The notes: generated by a model from the letters alone, not told the origin. 64,000 nucleotides of DNA from GCA-2746605 sp963710615 (GCA_963710615.1 CAVQBF010000002.1:310001-374000); one strand, 5' to 3'; counted from the first letter of the stretch, positions 36,886 through 47,156 are shown. Numbers and translations: made by a program.

Positions 36886-37087
36886 AGAATTCTTTCTTAT
36901 AAATTATTATTCTTTCTTCTGTAAATTAAGTACTTCCATTATTCTGTGTCAATAGTTAAACAAATAATTAATGATTCAGTTTAAGGGAATATGTTCGAAA
37001 ATTTTATCAAAGTAATTTTATATATCGATATAATATAATTAAATTTGAGAGTAAATATTTGATAAGCGATAAAGTGTAGGAGTAAAA

Positions 37088-38062
37088 ATGATTGTTGTAA
37101 CCGGTGGAGCTGGATTTATTGGAAGTGCAATAGTTTGGAGACTAAATGAGCTGAAAACTGATAATATTGTTATTGTTGATAGACTAGGTGAAAGTGAAAA
37201 GTGGAAAAACTTGGTCGGGTTAAAATATGCCGACATCTATCACAAGGATGAGTTCCTAGAATTAGTAATCGAGGATTCGCTCCCTTTTGAGGTTGAGGCA
37301 ATTTTACATTTAGGTGCTTGTTCTTCTACAACAGAAAAAGATGCTGATTATTTGCTCTATAATAATTATAAATACTCGCAAACACTTTGTGCTTATTGTT
37401 TGGAAAAGGATGCAAGATTTATTTACGCATCAAGTGCAGCTACTTATGGTGATGGAGTAAATGGTTATTTAGATGATGAAGAAAATTTGGGTAAGCTAGA
37501 GCCATTAAACATGTATGGCTATTCAAAGCATATGTTTGACCTTTGGGCTAAACGAGAAGAAATTCTTGATGAAATTGTTGGCTTAAAATACTTTAATGTT
37601 TATGGACCAAATGAATATCATAAAGGTAATATGAGAAGTCTTGTTCATAAGGCTTATGGACAAATTAAAGGAACCGGTAAAGTAAAATTATTCAAATCTT
37701 ATAACCAAGAATACAAAGATGGTAAACAAAAACGCGATTTCATTTACGTTAAAGATGCTGTGGATATGACTCTTCACTTTTTGCAAAATAGAGATAAAAA
37801 TGGAATTTTCAACGTTGGTACAGGTAAAGCTAGAACTTGGGTAGATCTTGTGAATTCAATCTTTGCTTCAATGGATATGGAGCCAAACATAGAATTCATT
37901 GATATGCCGGATGAATTAAAAGGAAAGTACCAGTATTTTACAGAAGCGAAAATTAACAAAATTAAAAAAGCAGGATATAAGACTAAAATTGGTTCAATTG
38001 AAGATTCTGTTGAGGATTATGTAAAAAATTATTTATTAAAGGGAAAAGGACTAACCAGTTAA
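37088..38062 (+). CDS. hldD: ADP-L-glycero-D-manno-heptose 6-epimerase
   Basis: A 324-residue short-chain dehydrogenase-type epimerase making the heptose precursor of lipopolysaccharide core. VTGGAGFIGSAIV is the NAD loop; IVDRLGESEKWKNLVGL is characteristic of RfaD/HldD; YGYSKHMFD carries the Tyr-x3-Lys pair. The Shine-Dalgarno is AGGAG. It indicates a Gram-negative envelope. The next gene is about 100 bases away, so transcription with mutT is possible but not certain. Confidence 0.93.
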   Translation: MIVVTGGAGFIGSAIVWRLNELKTDNIVIVDRLGESEKWKNLVGLKYADIYHKDEFLELVIEDSLPFEVEAILHLGACSSTTEKDADYLLYNNYKYSQTLCAYCLEKDARFIYASSAATYGDGVNGYLDDEENLGKLEPLNMYGYSKHMFDLWAKREEILDEIVGLKYFNVYGPNEYHKGNMRSLVHKAYGQIKGTGKVKLFKSYNQEYKDGKQKRDFIYVKDAVDMTLHFLQNRDKNGIFNVGTGKARTWVDLVNSIFASMDMEPNIEFIDMPDELKGKYQYFTEAKINKIKKAGYKTKIGSIEDSVEDYVKNYLLKGKGLTS

Positions 38063-38160
38063 TAGTTTTGTAAGCTCATTTATACGAAATTCAGATTCCA
38101 TTAATAATTTAGATGTGAAACAAAAGTATTTAATAATGACAGATAAAGAATGTAGATAAT

Positions 38161-38619
38161 ATGAAATTAGCAACACTTTGTTATGTAATGAAAGATGATA
38201 AAACCTTAATGCTTTATCGAAATAAAAAAGAAAATGATTATCACCAAGGTAAGTGGAATGGATTAGGCGGAAAATTAGAACAAGGTGAAACGCCTGAAGA
38301 GTGCGCAATACGAGAGGTGTATGAAGAAGCCGGTTTAAAGGTCTCAAATCCGGAAATGAAAGGTTTAATTACATTTCCATTATTCGATGGAGTTGATGAT
38401 TGGTATGTGTGGGTTTTTGTATTTAAGAAATTTGAAGGGAAATTAATCGATTCTCCTGAAGGTCATTTGGAGTGGATAGAAAACAAAAAATTAGTTGATT
38501 TGAATCTTTGGGATGGAGATAAAATCTTCATTCCTTGGTTATTTCAAAAGGAATGCTTCAGTGCCAAATTTATTTATGAAGATGGAAAATATATTTCCCA
38601 TACGGTTACTTTTCACTAA
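38161..38619 (+). CDS. NUDIX hydrolase, 8-oxo-dGTP diphosphatase-like
   Basis: A 152-residue NUDIX protein. The Nudix box is complete: GGKLEQGETPEECAIREVYEEAGL. The N-terminal KLATLCYVMKDDKTLMLYRN and the preceding GKWNGLGGKLE are typical of the MutT/8-oxo-dGTP diphosphatase group that cleans oxidised nucleotides. Substrate choice within the family is uncertain. Confidence 0.85.
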   Translation: MKLATLCYVMKDDKTLMLYRNKKENDYHQGKWNGLGGKLEQGETPEECAIREVYEEAGLKVSNPEMKGLITFPLFDGVDDWYVWVFVFKKFEGKLIDSPEGHLEWIENKKLVDLNLWDGDKIFIPWLFQKECFSAKFIYEDGKYISHTVTFH

Positions 38620-38630
38620 ATCCTAATAAA

Positions 38631-39617
38631 ATGGAATTCAAGAAAATTATTTCGGATAATTTACGCACAAGTAATTTAGGTCGTGAATTGCTTTTTCAAT
38701 ATAAAAGAATTGCCGGAAAAGTCCCAAAACCTGATATCGAATTTCCCGAATTGATTAGTCTTGAAATTGCAAGTGTATGCAATTTATCTTGTATTCACTG
38801 CCCCCCACATCTAAAAGAATATAAGGACGAAGTAAGGAAATTTGGAATAATGGATATTGATCTTTTCAATAAGCTAATGGATGAAATTGATGAATATGGA
38901 AGAAGATCAATTGCTCTTCACAAAGATGGTGAACCTCTGCTTCATCCTAAGATTATGGAAATTTTGCGAAGAGTAAAAAAGAATAAAGATCACACTGTTT
39001 ATATCACTACTAATGGGCATCCTTTAAAAGAACACATATCTAAAGCAGTATTAGAAAATAAAATTGATGTAATGAATTTCAGTATTGGAGCAGCCTCAGA
39101 ACAATTTTACCAAAAGGTTAGAGGTAAAAATTTTTATAAAGTAATTGATAATATAAAATATTTTCTTGAGCTGAGAAAAAAGTCAGATTGGAAACCAAAA
39201 GTATTGGTACAAATTATTCGTTTACCTCAATTCCCTGAAATGGAAGATGAAATAAAAGAATTTAAAAAATTCTGGTCAGACTATGATGTTGAATTACAAA
39301 TTTGGGATCAATTAAGTTGGGGTGTTTTTGAAAGTAACGCAAATAAGTTGAAGCGTTATCCATGTTATTCACTTTGGGAATCAACTTTTATAAATTCTGA
39401 TGGGAAATCATCAGCGTGTTGTATGGATTGGCAGCAGAAATTATTAACAGGCGATGCCAATACTAATTCTATTAAAGAGATATGGCAAGGCCATCAACAG
39501 AAAAATTTGCGTAAAATGCATATTCAAAAAAATGAAGATAAACTACCAACATGTCCAACTTGTAATTATTGGAGTTGGCAACCTCGACTAAAAAAATATC
39601 CCATTAGTCATTCTTAA
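38631..39617 (+). CDS. Radical SAM protein with SPASM-like C-terminal cysteines
   Basis: A 328-residue radical SAM enzyme. The CxxxCxxC cluster site is at Cys50, Cys54 and Cys57 (VCNLSCIHC). The C-terminal part has further cysteines (RYPCYSLWES, SACCMDW, LPTCPTCNYW) in SPASM-type spacing, where auxiliary FeS clusters bind. Such enzymes modify peptides or small molecules. No precursor peptide gene was seen nearby. It starts 12 bases after the NUDIX gene and overlaps the convergent hydrolase gene by 14 bases at its end. The substrate is unknown. Confidence 0.87.
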   Translation: MEFKKIISDNLRTSNLGRELLFQYKRIAGKVPKPDIEFPELISLEIASVCNLSCIHCPPHLKEYKDEVRKFGIMDIDLFNKLMDEIDEYGRRSIALHKDGEPLLHPKIMEILRRVKKNKDHTVYITTNGHPLKEHISKAVLENKIDVMNFSIGAASEQFYQKVRGKNFYKVIDNIKYFLELRKKSDWKPKVLVQIIRLPQFPEMEDEIKEFKKFWSDYDVELQIWDQLSWGVFESNANKLKRYPCYSLWESTFINSDGKSSACCMDWQQKLLTGDANTNSIKEIWQGHQQKNLRKMHIQKNEDKLPTCPTCNYWSWQPRLKKYPISHS

Positions 39618-40404
39618 AATTTTTTTCAATAAACCTTTTAATTTTCTTGTTAACAAATTCGGGATTTTCCAATGGTGTCATGTGGCCTGCTTTTGGTACT
39701 ACATAATATTTCGACTTCTTAATTTTTTTAGCTAATTTTTTCATAACTGTTGGTGGAGTAAGCGCATCTTCAGCACCTACCAAAACAAGAGTTGGGAATT
39801 TAATTTCTTTTAATGAATCTGTAGTATCTCTTCTACTCAACATTGCAATAAGAGCTCCCTTTACTCCAATTGGGTTTTGATTTTTAGTAATATCAAATAT
39901 TCGTCTATACATTTGACTTAATTTTTTAGGTGTCTTTGGATGAAAACAATTAGGTACAAACTCGGAAGTAAAAGCTTCAACTCCTTGAACACTAATTTTA
40001 TCAATTGCATTTGAACGTTTTATTTTTCCCTCATTGTCATCTGCTTCAGACCTTGTGTCACATAAAATTAATCCGGCAAATCTATTTTGTTCCTTTTCTA
40101 CTGCTCTCAGCGAAATATAACCTCCCATTGATAGTCCACATAAAATAGGTTTTTCAATATGAAGTTCGTCAATTATTGAGTAAAGATCCCAAACAAAAGC
40201 TTCCATTGTATATTGACCATCACCAATATAGCTTTCACCCAATCCTCTAATATCGTAGGTTACACAAAAATAATCTTTGCTTAGTTCATTAATTTGATAA
40301 TCCCACATTGTATGATCATAAGGGAATCCATGAACGAAAATGATTGGCAAATCATTTTTATCTCCATGTGTAAATACCTTTAATCCATTAACTAAGAATT
40401 CCAT
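39604..40404 (-). CDS. Alpha/beta-fold hydrolase
   Basis: A 266-residue cytoplasmic hydrolase. PIIFVHGFPYDHTMWD forms the oxyanion region, GLSMGGY the nucleophile elbow with Ser92, VGAEDALTPP includes the acidic residue and KAGHMTPLENPE the catalytic His. Substrate cannot be inferred; esterase-like or 3-oxoadipate enol-lactonase-like members share these motifs. It overlaps the radical SAM gene tail to tail. Confidence 0.85.
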   Translation of the reverse strand: MEFLVNGLKVFTHGDKNDLPIIFVHGFPYDHTMWDYQINELSKDYFCVTYDIRGLGESYIGDGQYTMEAFVWDLYSIIDELHIEKPILCGLSMGGYISLRAVEKEQNRFAGLILCDTRSEADDNEGKIKRSNAIDKISVQGVEAFTSEFVPNCFHPKTPKKLSQMYRRIFDITKNQNPIGVKGALIAMLSRRDTTDSLKEIKFPTLVLVGAEDALTPPTVMKKLAKKIKKSKYYVVPKAGHMTPLENPEFVNKKIKRFIEKNFKND

Positions 40405-40522
40405 ATCTGCCTCTTTTTTAGATAAAATTTAATTCAAATTTGTTAAATTAGTTTGGTAAAGTTAATAAGAAAAAAGTTTAAGAATTTGATTAGGTTATTG
40501 TTCCTTTATTAACAAATGCCAA

Positions 40523-42989
40523 GTGAAACTAAACTATTATAAGTGGCTTAAGAGTATATCTAAGTTTATGATATCTAAGAAGAAAATTATTACTATATCA
40601 ATTGGAATATTTCTATTCATTATTTTGTATATAATTCCAACTATATCCAAAAATTTCAATTCAAACTTGGAAAATGCATATTATTCAGTTCGTGGTGAAA
40701 CGAGACCCGATACTAATATTATTCTCATACACATTACGGCCAATGATATTGAAAACCTTGGTGATTGGCCATTAAAGCGCAGCTATTATGCTTTGCTTAT
40801 TGATAATCTTACGAAATTAGATGTTAGAAAAATAGGTTTAGAAATATTTCTTTCTAAAAATCTTGCATATCAGAATATTTACAATAATGTATTATATGAA
40901 TCAATTAGAAAATCCGGGAAGGTTGTTTTAGCTTCATTAGCGGATGATTTAACTGAAAAACATGAAATTTTCTATGCTAATAATATGTTATATCCAAGCT
41001 CAGTAGTAGAAGTTCAAGAAGTTTTAACGGGACACATAAATTTTGTTTCAAAAAATGGAATATTGATCCCTTCCAAAATTAATACCAATAATGGTTCAGA
41101 ACTTTCATTCAGTCTCAGACTAGCTGATATCAAGAATGATACTTCGAACATTAAAGTAAATTTTTCATCATCTTGGCAATCATTTACAAATTATTCTTTA
41201 TTAGATTTTTTTGAAATGGTTGAAAATAACGATCCCAGACTAATAAAATTTAAGGACAAAATAATCTTAGTTGGGGTTAGTGACCCACTCATAGCAAAAT
41301 CAGTGAATAGTCACTTCAATTCTGAATTACCGGGTTTAGGCCTGCATGCATTTGCATTAGATAATATCCTCAATAATAATATGTTCAATCACCATTTTAT
41401 AAGTTTATCTAAGTATGCATTTTTCATTTTAATAATTTTCTTAGCTTATATTCAATTACGAAATTTTTTCTTAATAAGTTTCTTAATATTCACTTTATTA
41501 TTACTTTTTGTACTCTGGCAAACATTTCAATTACAGCTTGATTATGCTTCATTTTTCATACCAATTTCATTTTTTATAGCTTATAACTTTTTTGATAAAG
41601 TTACACAGAGCAAAAAGAAACTTAATGAAACTTTAAACGAAACTTCAGTTCTGCAAAGAAATCTAAGAATAAAAGAACAAAAACTTGAACAGCTCAAGCA
41701 ACAGTTAGCAAGTGAAGAATCAAGTTCTTTTGATGGATTAGAATTAAAAATAAGAGAAATGAAAAAAGAAATAGATAAATTAAAATCTGTTGAACAAGAT
41801 GATAAAGAGCAATACACAAAAAGTATTGAGCCAAAAATCTTTGAAGGAATTGTTTATCGTAGTAATAAAATGGATAAAATAATCGAAATAATTGAAAAGG
41901 TAGCTCCACAAAATGCTTCAGTTTTAATAATGGGTGAAAGTGGAAGCGGAAAGGAATTAGTAGCAAATGCAATACATAATTTAAGTGAGAGAAGAAAGAA
42001 TCAGTTTTGTGGCCGTAAATTGCGCAGCTTTAACAGATAATTTATTAGAAAGTGAGCTATTTGGACATGTTAAAGGGGCTTTTACTGGTGCTGTCGCGGA
42101 TAAAATTGGTAGATTTGAAGAGGCTAATAATGGAACTCTCTTCTTAGATGAAATTGGAGAAACAAGTGATAATTTTCAAGTAAAGCTGTTAAGGGTTCTG
42201 CAAACCGGTGATTTTCAGAAAGTCGGTTCTTCGAAAACTGATAAAGTTGATGTGAGAATTGTTGCAGCTACCAATAAAAATTTATTTGAATTGGTTAAAT
42301 TGAAAAAATTCAGAGAGGATCTATTTTATCGGCTAAATGTAATTAATATTGAATTACCTAATCTAAGAGAAAGAAAAGAGGATATTGAATTATTAGCAGA
42401 ATATTTTGCAAAAAGAGAAGGAGAAGATTTTACATTCTCTAAAGCTGTAATAAATCGACTAATTGAAAATGAGTGGAAAGGCAATATTAGAGAGCTTGAA
42501 TCGATAATCAAAAGATCAATAATATTTGCAAAATCAGAAAGCAGAACCTTAATTCAGCTTAAAGATCTTCCTGATGATTTATCAAAACTTCAGAAAGACG
42601 AATTAGAAAATTTAATTTTAGAATCACTTCGTGAGAAGAAATTTTCTCATTCCTCGATAAATGAGACTGCAAAAGAATTAGGTAATTTAAATAGAACTGT
42701 AATTTCAGAAAATTTCAGAGGATTGCTCTTTCGATCATATTCTCAGAATGATTTTAATATTGAGCTGACAGTTGAAGAAATTTCATCATCAGATGATAGC
42801 AAAATAATAGAAAAAGTTGAGTCCAAGTTAAATAAATTTCTTTCTAACATTCAAAATGATGTCAGAAAACATTCTGATAAATCTTTTGAAGAAGTCAAAT
42901 ATCACTTAAATTCAAAATACAAAAACCTGCCGCAAAAGTATCATGTATATTTAGATTTAGTCATCAAGAAACTAATGCAAACTGCCTGA
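40523..42989 (+). pseudogene. CHASE2-domain sigma54 activator, interrupted by one frameshift
   Basis: With a GTG start, the gene encodes a sensor-activator of about 820 residues in two frames. Residues 20-40 are a membrane helix, about 45-290 an extracytoplasmic CHASE2-type domain (YYSVRGETRPDTNIILIHI, LPLKRSYYALLIDNL-like core), then three membrane helices, a coiled coil (about 375-430) and the sigma54 AAA+ domain with GESGSGKE and, in the second frame, GAFTGA. The frame breaks at TTTT (42005-42008): one fewer T joins RRKNQF to VAVNCAALTDNL. The first frame stops at 42040; the second runs to 42989. The C-terminal 100 residues contain a weak helix-turn-helix. It probably senses an envelope signal. 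Confidence 0.85.
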
Positions 42990-43028
42990 AATATCACATT
43001 CAGGCATTTGGCATTACCATTCAGGCAT
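42984..43028. promoter_or_regulatory. Cluster of CATTCAGGCAT sites, candidate activator binding sites
   Basis: GCCTGAA (42984-42990) and TTCAGGC (42999-43005) form a perfect inverted repeat overlapping the activator stop codon. CATTCAGGCAT recurs exactly at 42997-43007 and 43018-43028, 21 bases (two helical turns) apart. The group lies 65-110 bases upstream of the sigma54-like element, the usual enhancer distance. A weak terminator is an alternative, but no T-run follows. Confidence 0.55.
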
Positions 43029-43092
43029 ATTAAATTTAGTCTTCATTTCTCTAACCAGTTGAAAAGTAAAGAGTTACGGATATTTCTCGGAT

Positions 43093-43108
43093 TGGCACGA
43101 AAGATGAT
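43093..43108 (+). promoter_or_regulatory. Sigma54-like promoter element
   Basis: TGGCACGAAAGATGAT has a perfect -24 motif (TGGCACG). After ten bases the -12 dinucleotide is GA instead of GC, the same deviation as at 12094. The lipoprotein start at 43162 is about 55 bases downstream. Confidence 0.45.
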
Positions 43109-43161
43109 TTTTCACTTGCAGATTTGCAAACCGAAAATCCAAAAAAAAAGGAGAAATAAAG

Positions 43162-44124
43162 ATGAAAAACTTAAATTCAAAACTTTTGATTATACTTTTT
43201 ACTCTAGTTCTAATATTAATTTCAACTGCATGCAGTGAAGAAGATTCGTTACTCTTATCTGATTCAAATACTTTATCGGATAAGGAAGCTTTAGAGAAAA
43301 TTGTAGATGAGGATGAATCCATTCAATCATTTGATGTAAACTATGATGAAGAAGAAGCAATGGATTTTGTTCTTGGTAAGACAGCAGAAGAAATTTATCC
43401 GGTAAGAGTAGGACAAAAAATGCATTTAGTTCAGAGAAACCTTGAATTAACGTTTGAGGGTGACGAAGCTTTTGGTACTCTTACCAAAACATTTGAAGGG
43501 GTATTATTTATCGTTGCATCTTCAGAACCAATCGATGTTCCAGTTGATGAAATTGACCTGGATGTATACGAAAAATCATTCTCGACTGTAATTACCCGTA
43601 ATTTGAAATTTGTAAAAGTCAATAACACTCAAGATCCTAGAAAAAACTGGAAATTAGATGCCATATCATTACCAGTTGGCGGAACATTAGATGAAAATAT
43701 TGAAATTGAAAGTGTAACAATTTATTTGCCAGATGGTGAATCAATAATAATTTCTGATCCATTAGAATATTTCTTATCAAGAGGCCCTTCATTTGAAAGA
43801 TTAGTTCCAACTTTGACTCAATTCGAAACAGTTGGTGTTGAGGTAAATATTAAAAGTATTTATCCTGAAGTCGATTATGTAACCTTAACACATGGTGCAT
43901 TAAGAGATAGAAAAAATGTAAGAGCCAAAAGAAGATTTGCATACGTAGAGGACTATATGGAATATAATGGATATTATTATAGAACTTATAAAGGAGAATG
44001 GGTTGTGAATCAATTCAAAGGATTTAAACATGCTGTTATAAATGCTTTCCCATGGGGTGTAATTAAAGATAGTGTTGCACCGGTTGAAACTAGTTCATGG
44101 GGAATTCCATATATTGTTAACTAA
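43162..44124 (+). CDS. Lipoprotein of unknown function
   Basis: A 320-residue protein with a lipoprotein signal (hydrophobic stretch ending ILISTACSEED; lipid-modified Cys at residue 25), so it is attached to the membrane. The mature part is acidic at first (LLSDSNTLSDKEALEKIV), then beta-rich with EEIYPVRVGQKMHLV and a large middle segment. I recognise no domain. AGGAG precedes the start. It is the first gene downstream of the candidate sigma54 promoter and is followed by a terminator, so it may be transcribed alone. Confidence 0.7.
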   Translation: MKNLNSKLLIILFTLVLILISTACSEEDSLLLSDSNTLSDKEALEKIVDEDESIQSFDVNYDEEEAMDFVLGKTAEEIYPVRVGQKMHLVQRNLELTFEGDEAFGTLTKTFEGVLFIVASSEPIDVPVDEIDLDVYEKSFSTVITRNLKFVKVNNTQDPRKNWKLDAISLPVGGTLDENIEIESVTIYLPDGESIIISDPLEYFLSRGPSFERLVPTLTQFETVGVEVNIKSIYPEVDYVTLTHGALRDRKNVRAKRRFAYVEDYMEYNGYYYRTYKGEWVVNQFKGFKHAVINAFPWGVIKDSVAPVETSSWGIPYIVN

Positions 44125-44140
44125 GTAAATCAAATATCCT

Positions 44141-44176
44141 TAAGCCTAGCTAAAATTTAGTTAGGCTTATTTTTTA
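44141..44176 (+). terminator. Rho-independent terminator
   Basis: TAAGCCTAGCTAAA pairs with TTTAGTTAGGCTTA with one G-U pair, followed directly by TTTTTT. Confidence 0.85.
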
Positions 44177-44223
44177 ATTTCACTTGTTTTTATTAAATAT
44201 GCCTTTTATAATTCAGTTTAAAA

Positions 44224-45153
44224 ATGTACTTAATAAATAAGAAAATATTATCACTTACTCTAGTAATTTCGTTTTTTGCTTGTGAAGATCCAGCGCCAAT
44301 TGAAATTATAAATACTGCTCCTCAGGATGCAGAAATAACGGTTGTAAATCCAGATCCAGCTAATTATAAGATTACAGGATATGATTCGACAGGAATAGTT
44401 GAAGAGCAAATTTTAGAAGCATCTGTAATTTCCGTAAGTGGTATAAAGAATACAATCGAAAATGTAACAATTTATAAAGGGTATGGTGAAGCAATCTTTT
44501 TTGATAAAGATAAACCTATTTTAAACGTTAATAATAGAGTAATTGGATTTTCCACAAAAGATACTCGGTCAGTAAAGTTTAACGGACAGAATGCATTAGT
44601 AGAACCTTTGCGAATAAGGTATGTAGAAAATGGAAATCTCAAAGATACATTGGTTGGAATTAAACATACAATAACATATCGCAGAGTTTTTATACCACAA
44701 AATCATGATTTCCCTTATAATAATAATTTTGATATTGAAATTATAGATGATGTTGGTTTCTCAAATAATTTGAGACTTAAATTACCCGATGAAATTTTTG
44801 GTAAAGTAGAATTAATTGGAAATGAAAAGAGAGGTACACAGGGATTACTCTTGTCTTGGAATGAATCTCAGCTTAGTAATGTTTTGGCTGAAGGGATTTT
44901 AGATGAAGAAGTAATAGTTGGCGGAATCTTAAAAAATAAGAATCAATTAGTTCCCCTTATTAGATTCCGGCAATTTACTTCAAATAAGTTTGAGATAAAA
45001 AACTCCTTAATCAAGGATATAGTTTATTCTGATAGATTTGATTATCTGGTCTTTACTTTTCTAAGAAAAATCCGAAAAACAAATTCAACGAACAGTTTAG
45101 GTGATATTTATTTTGCTTCACAAAGTATACATAATATTTGGGTTAAAATTTAA
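44224..45153 (+). CDS. Lipoprotein of unknown function
   Basis: A 309-residue predicted lipoprotein (MYLINKKIL, a hydrophobic helix and VISFFACED with Cys20). The remainder is beta-rich and contains ITVVNPDPANYKITGYDSTG and a region near residue 150 (TITYRRVFIPQNHDFPYN). No family is recognised. The next gene follows closely, suggesting a transcription unit with the beta-barrel and FecR-like proteins. Confidence 0.65.
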   Translation: MYLINKKILSLTLVISFFACEDPAPIEIINTAPQDAEITVVNPDPANYKITGYDSTGIVEEQILEASVISVSGIKNTIENVTIYKGYGEAIFFDKDKPILNVNNRVIGFSTKDTRSVKFNGQNALVEPLRIRYVENGNLKDTLVGIKHTITYRRVFIPQNHDFPYNNNFDIEIIDDVGFSNNLRLKLPDEIFGKVELIGNEKRGTQGLLLSWNESQLSNVLAEGILDEEVIVGGILKNKNQLVPLIRFRQFTSNKFEIKNSLIKDIVYSDRFDYLVFTFLRKIRKTNSTNSLGDIYFASQSIHNIWVKI

Positions 45154-45272
45154 CAGAATTGGCATAAACTTTATTTCTTTTAATTGGTCTGCTTAGTCCT
45201 AGTATTGTTATTTCCCAGCAGATTTTAAATGATTATGGTTTTACTCAAAATTTTTATAACAGTAATTTCCGA

Positions 45273-47156
45273 ATGAATTCACTCGAATCAAATATTAATA
45301 ATTTTTCAACAATTGAAGATTGGGAGCTTTCATTATCTTTAAGATCAATAGTCAACAAGAAAAGTAATATAAACCTAAAAAGTCTAGGATTAGGCAAGAG
45401 AATTGACGCTCATTATTTCTATATGAGATTTACCCCCAATATAAAGCAGGAATTTATTTTTAATTCCAGGACAGAATTTTTATTTGGTGATAGTGTTCAA
45501 AATTATAAAACCAACCTTCAATACTCTGAAAAATATGGTTTTGGCTACTCATATAATTTCAGTAATAAATTTTCTTTTGGCATATCGCTAAGATATTTTG
45601 AACAAAAATTTGATGAAGAATATCCTTCATATTTTAGCAACGATACGACCAATATTTTACAAATTAAAGATGAAGTAACTATTAAAAATTTTTGGCGAGG
45701 CGACTTAGGAATTAAATATTTTCCGCTTGAAAATTTAGGCATCTCCATATCTACTAATAATTTATTTATACTAAAGGATTATGATAGTGAAGATGAAGGT
45801 AGTGAATTTGAAATCAATACAACAAAATATAATTTGAAACTGAATAAGGGTTTGGTCATTGGAGTTGAATATTTACCAAATAATCGTCTAGCTTTATCAG
45901 GGAAAGTTGAATCCAATAGCTCATTCATCTTTGGTCTAAATTATAATTTTAGGGTTAATGAGAATCTTTTTACAATTGGGTCAGCAATTCTTCACGACAA
46001 ATATCAATTACCTTATATAGCAGGAATTTTACCAAGTCTTAGTTATTCGAATAATCTCTTTGGCATAACACTTTCATATTTAAAATATTTTAATGACAGA
46101 AATCATGATAGATCCCTTGATCAGTTCAAAAATTTTGGAATTCATAATATCCAGAATAATTTTTTTAATCCAGAAAGACTAAATCTAAATATGAATTTTG
46201 CACTTAGCTTCAAGATACAAAAACAAGTAAAGTTCATTGATCTTAACATTCATTCCGACATATTTCCAACATTTCAGGATAATTATATTGATCGTCCAAT
46301 TGCAACAGGTACAATTGTGAATTTAACAAGCAAAACAGTCTCAATCAAACCCTCTTGTTATATAAAAAATGTAACATCAGAAAAAATTTATTCACCAATT
46401 GTTAACATCCAGCCCTTTGATACATCAGAAGTATCATTTTTTATTATTGTAGGCAATGAATTTACTAATATTGAAAAGAGTCAAATAGGGAATGCACTAT
46501 TTTATTTAACTACAATAAATGATGAACCTGATGATGAAATCCAAAGACCAATTCTTATTCATGGTAAGAATAATTGGGATGGGACTGTCAGAAATCTAAG
46601 ATATTTTGTTAAAGCGGATTTAGAGTATTCAAGTATTTATGCGAAATCCATTATCAATGAGCATAGTATTAAAAAAAATAAGACTTTAGAAACATTTGAA
46701 TCTATGAAACTTCTATTTAATGAATTTGTGAAAAATGTGAATTATGTCTCAGATAGAAGAGCTACAGTTGATTATGTTCAATTTCCAAAGGAAACAATAG
46801 ATTTGCAAGGTGGAGATTGTGATGATTTAAGTGTTTGCTTCAGCTCCTTATTAGAAAGCGTTGGTATTCAAACAGCATTTATTGATTATAAGCCTGATGA
46901 AGGTATTGGTCATGTTTCATTATTGTTAAACACTAGGCTTACTCCAAATGAATCAAATCAAATTACCATCAATGAACGCAAGTTTTTGATTAGGAAAAAC
47001 TATACTGGTATTGAGGAAGTTTGGATACCGTTAGAAGTTACTTCACTTACTAGTTTTGATAGAGCTTGGGAAGTGGGAGCAAATAAATTTTACAACGAAG
47101 CAATTGAAAATCATGGGCTGGCAAAAAATAAGGTAGAGATTATTGAAATTTATTAG
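45273..47156 (+). CDS. Beta-rich outer-membrane-like protein with transglutaminase-like C-terminal domain
   Basis: A 627-residue protein as read. Residues 1-300 alternate aromatic and polar strands (FGYSYNFSNKFSFGISLRYF, KLNKGLVIGVEYLPN), as in outer-membrane beta-barrels of this phylum. Residues about 455-600 look like a transglutaminase/cysteine-protease domain: LQGGDCDDLSVCFSSLLESVG with the candidate nucleophile and GIGHVSLLLN with the His. The frame stays open upstream to 45168 and there encodes a hydrophobic stretch (FLLIGLLSPSIVISQQ) like a signal peptide, but no ATG, GTG or TTG precedes it; the true N-terminus is unresolved. A barrel-plus-enzyme fusion is unusual. Confidence 0.65.
   Translation: MNSLESNINNFSTIEDWELSLSLRSIVNKKSNINLKSLGLGKRIDAHYFYMRFTPNIKQEFIFNSRTEFLFGDSVQNYKTNLQYSEKYGFGYSYNFSNKFSFGISLRYFEQKFDEEYPSYFSNDTTNILQIKDEVTIKNFWRGDLGIKYFPLENLGISISTNNLFILKDYDSEDEGSEFEINTTKYNLKLNKGLVIGVEYLPNNRLALSGKVESNSSFIFGLNYNFRVNENLFTIGSAILHDKYQLPYIAGILPSLSYSNNLFGITLSYLKYFNDRNHDRSLDQFKNFGIHNIQNNFFNPERLNLNMNFALSFKIQKQVKFIDLNIHSDIFPTFQDNYIDRPIATGTIVNLTSKTVSIKPSCYIKNVTSEKIYSPIVNIQPFDTSEVSFFIIVGNEFTNIEKSQIGNALFYLTTINDEPDDEIQRPILIHGKNNWDGTVRNLRYFVKADLEYSSIYAKSIINEHSIKKNKTLETFESMKLLFNEFVKNVNYVSDRRATVDYVQFPKETIDLQGGDCDDLSVCFSSLLESVGIQTAFIDYKPDEGIGHVSLLLNTRLTPNESNQITINERKFLIRKNYTGIEEVWIPLEVTSLTSFDRAWEVGANKFYNEAIENHGLAKNKVEIIEIY

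Noticed and set aside
36886..37087. Cobalamin or SAM riboswitch upstream of metH
   Set aside because: The 200-base gap is AT-rich, and I could not recognise a B12 box, a kink-turn or a conserved SAM-riboswitch core.
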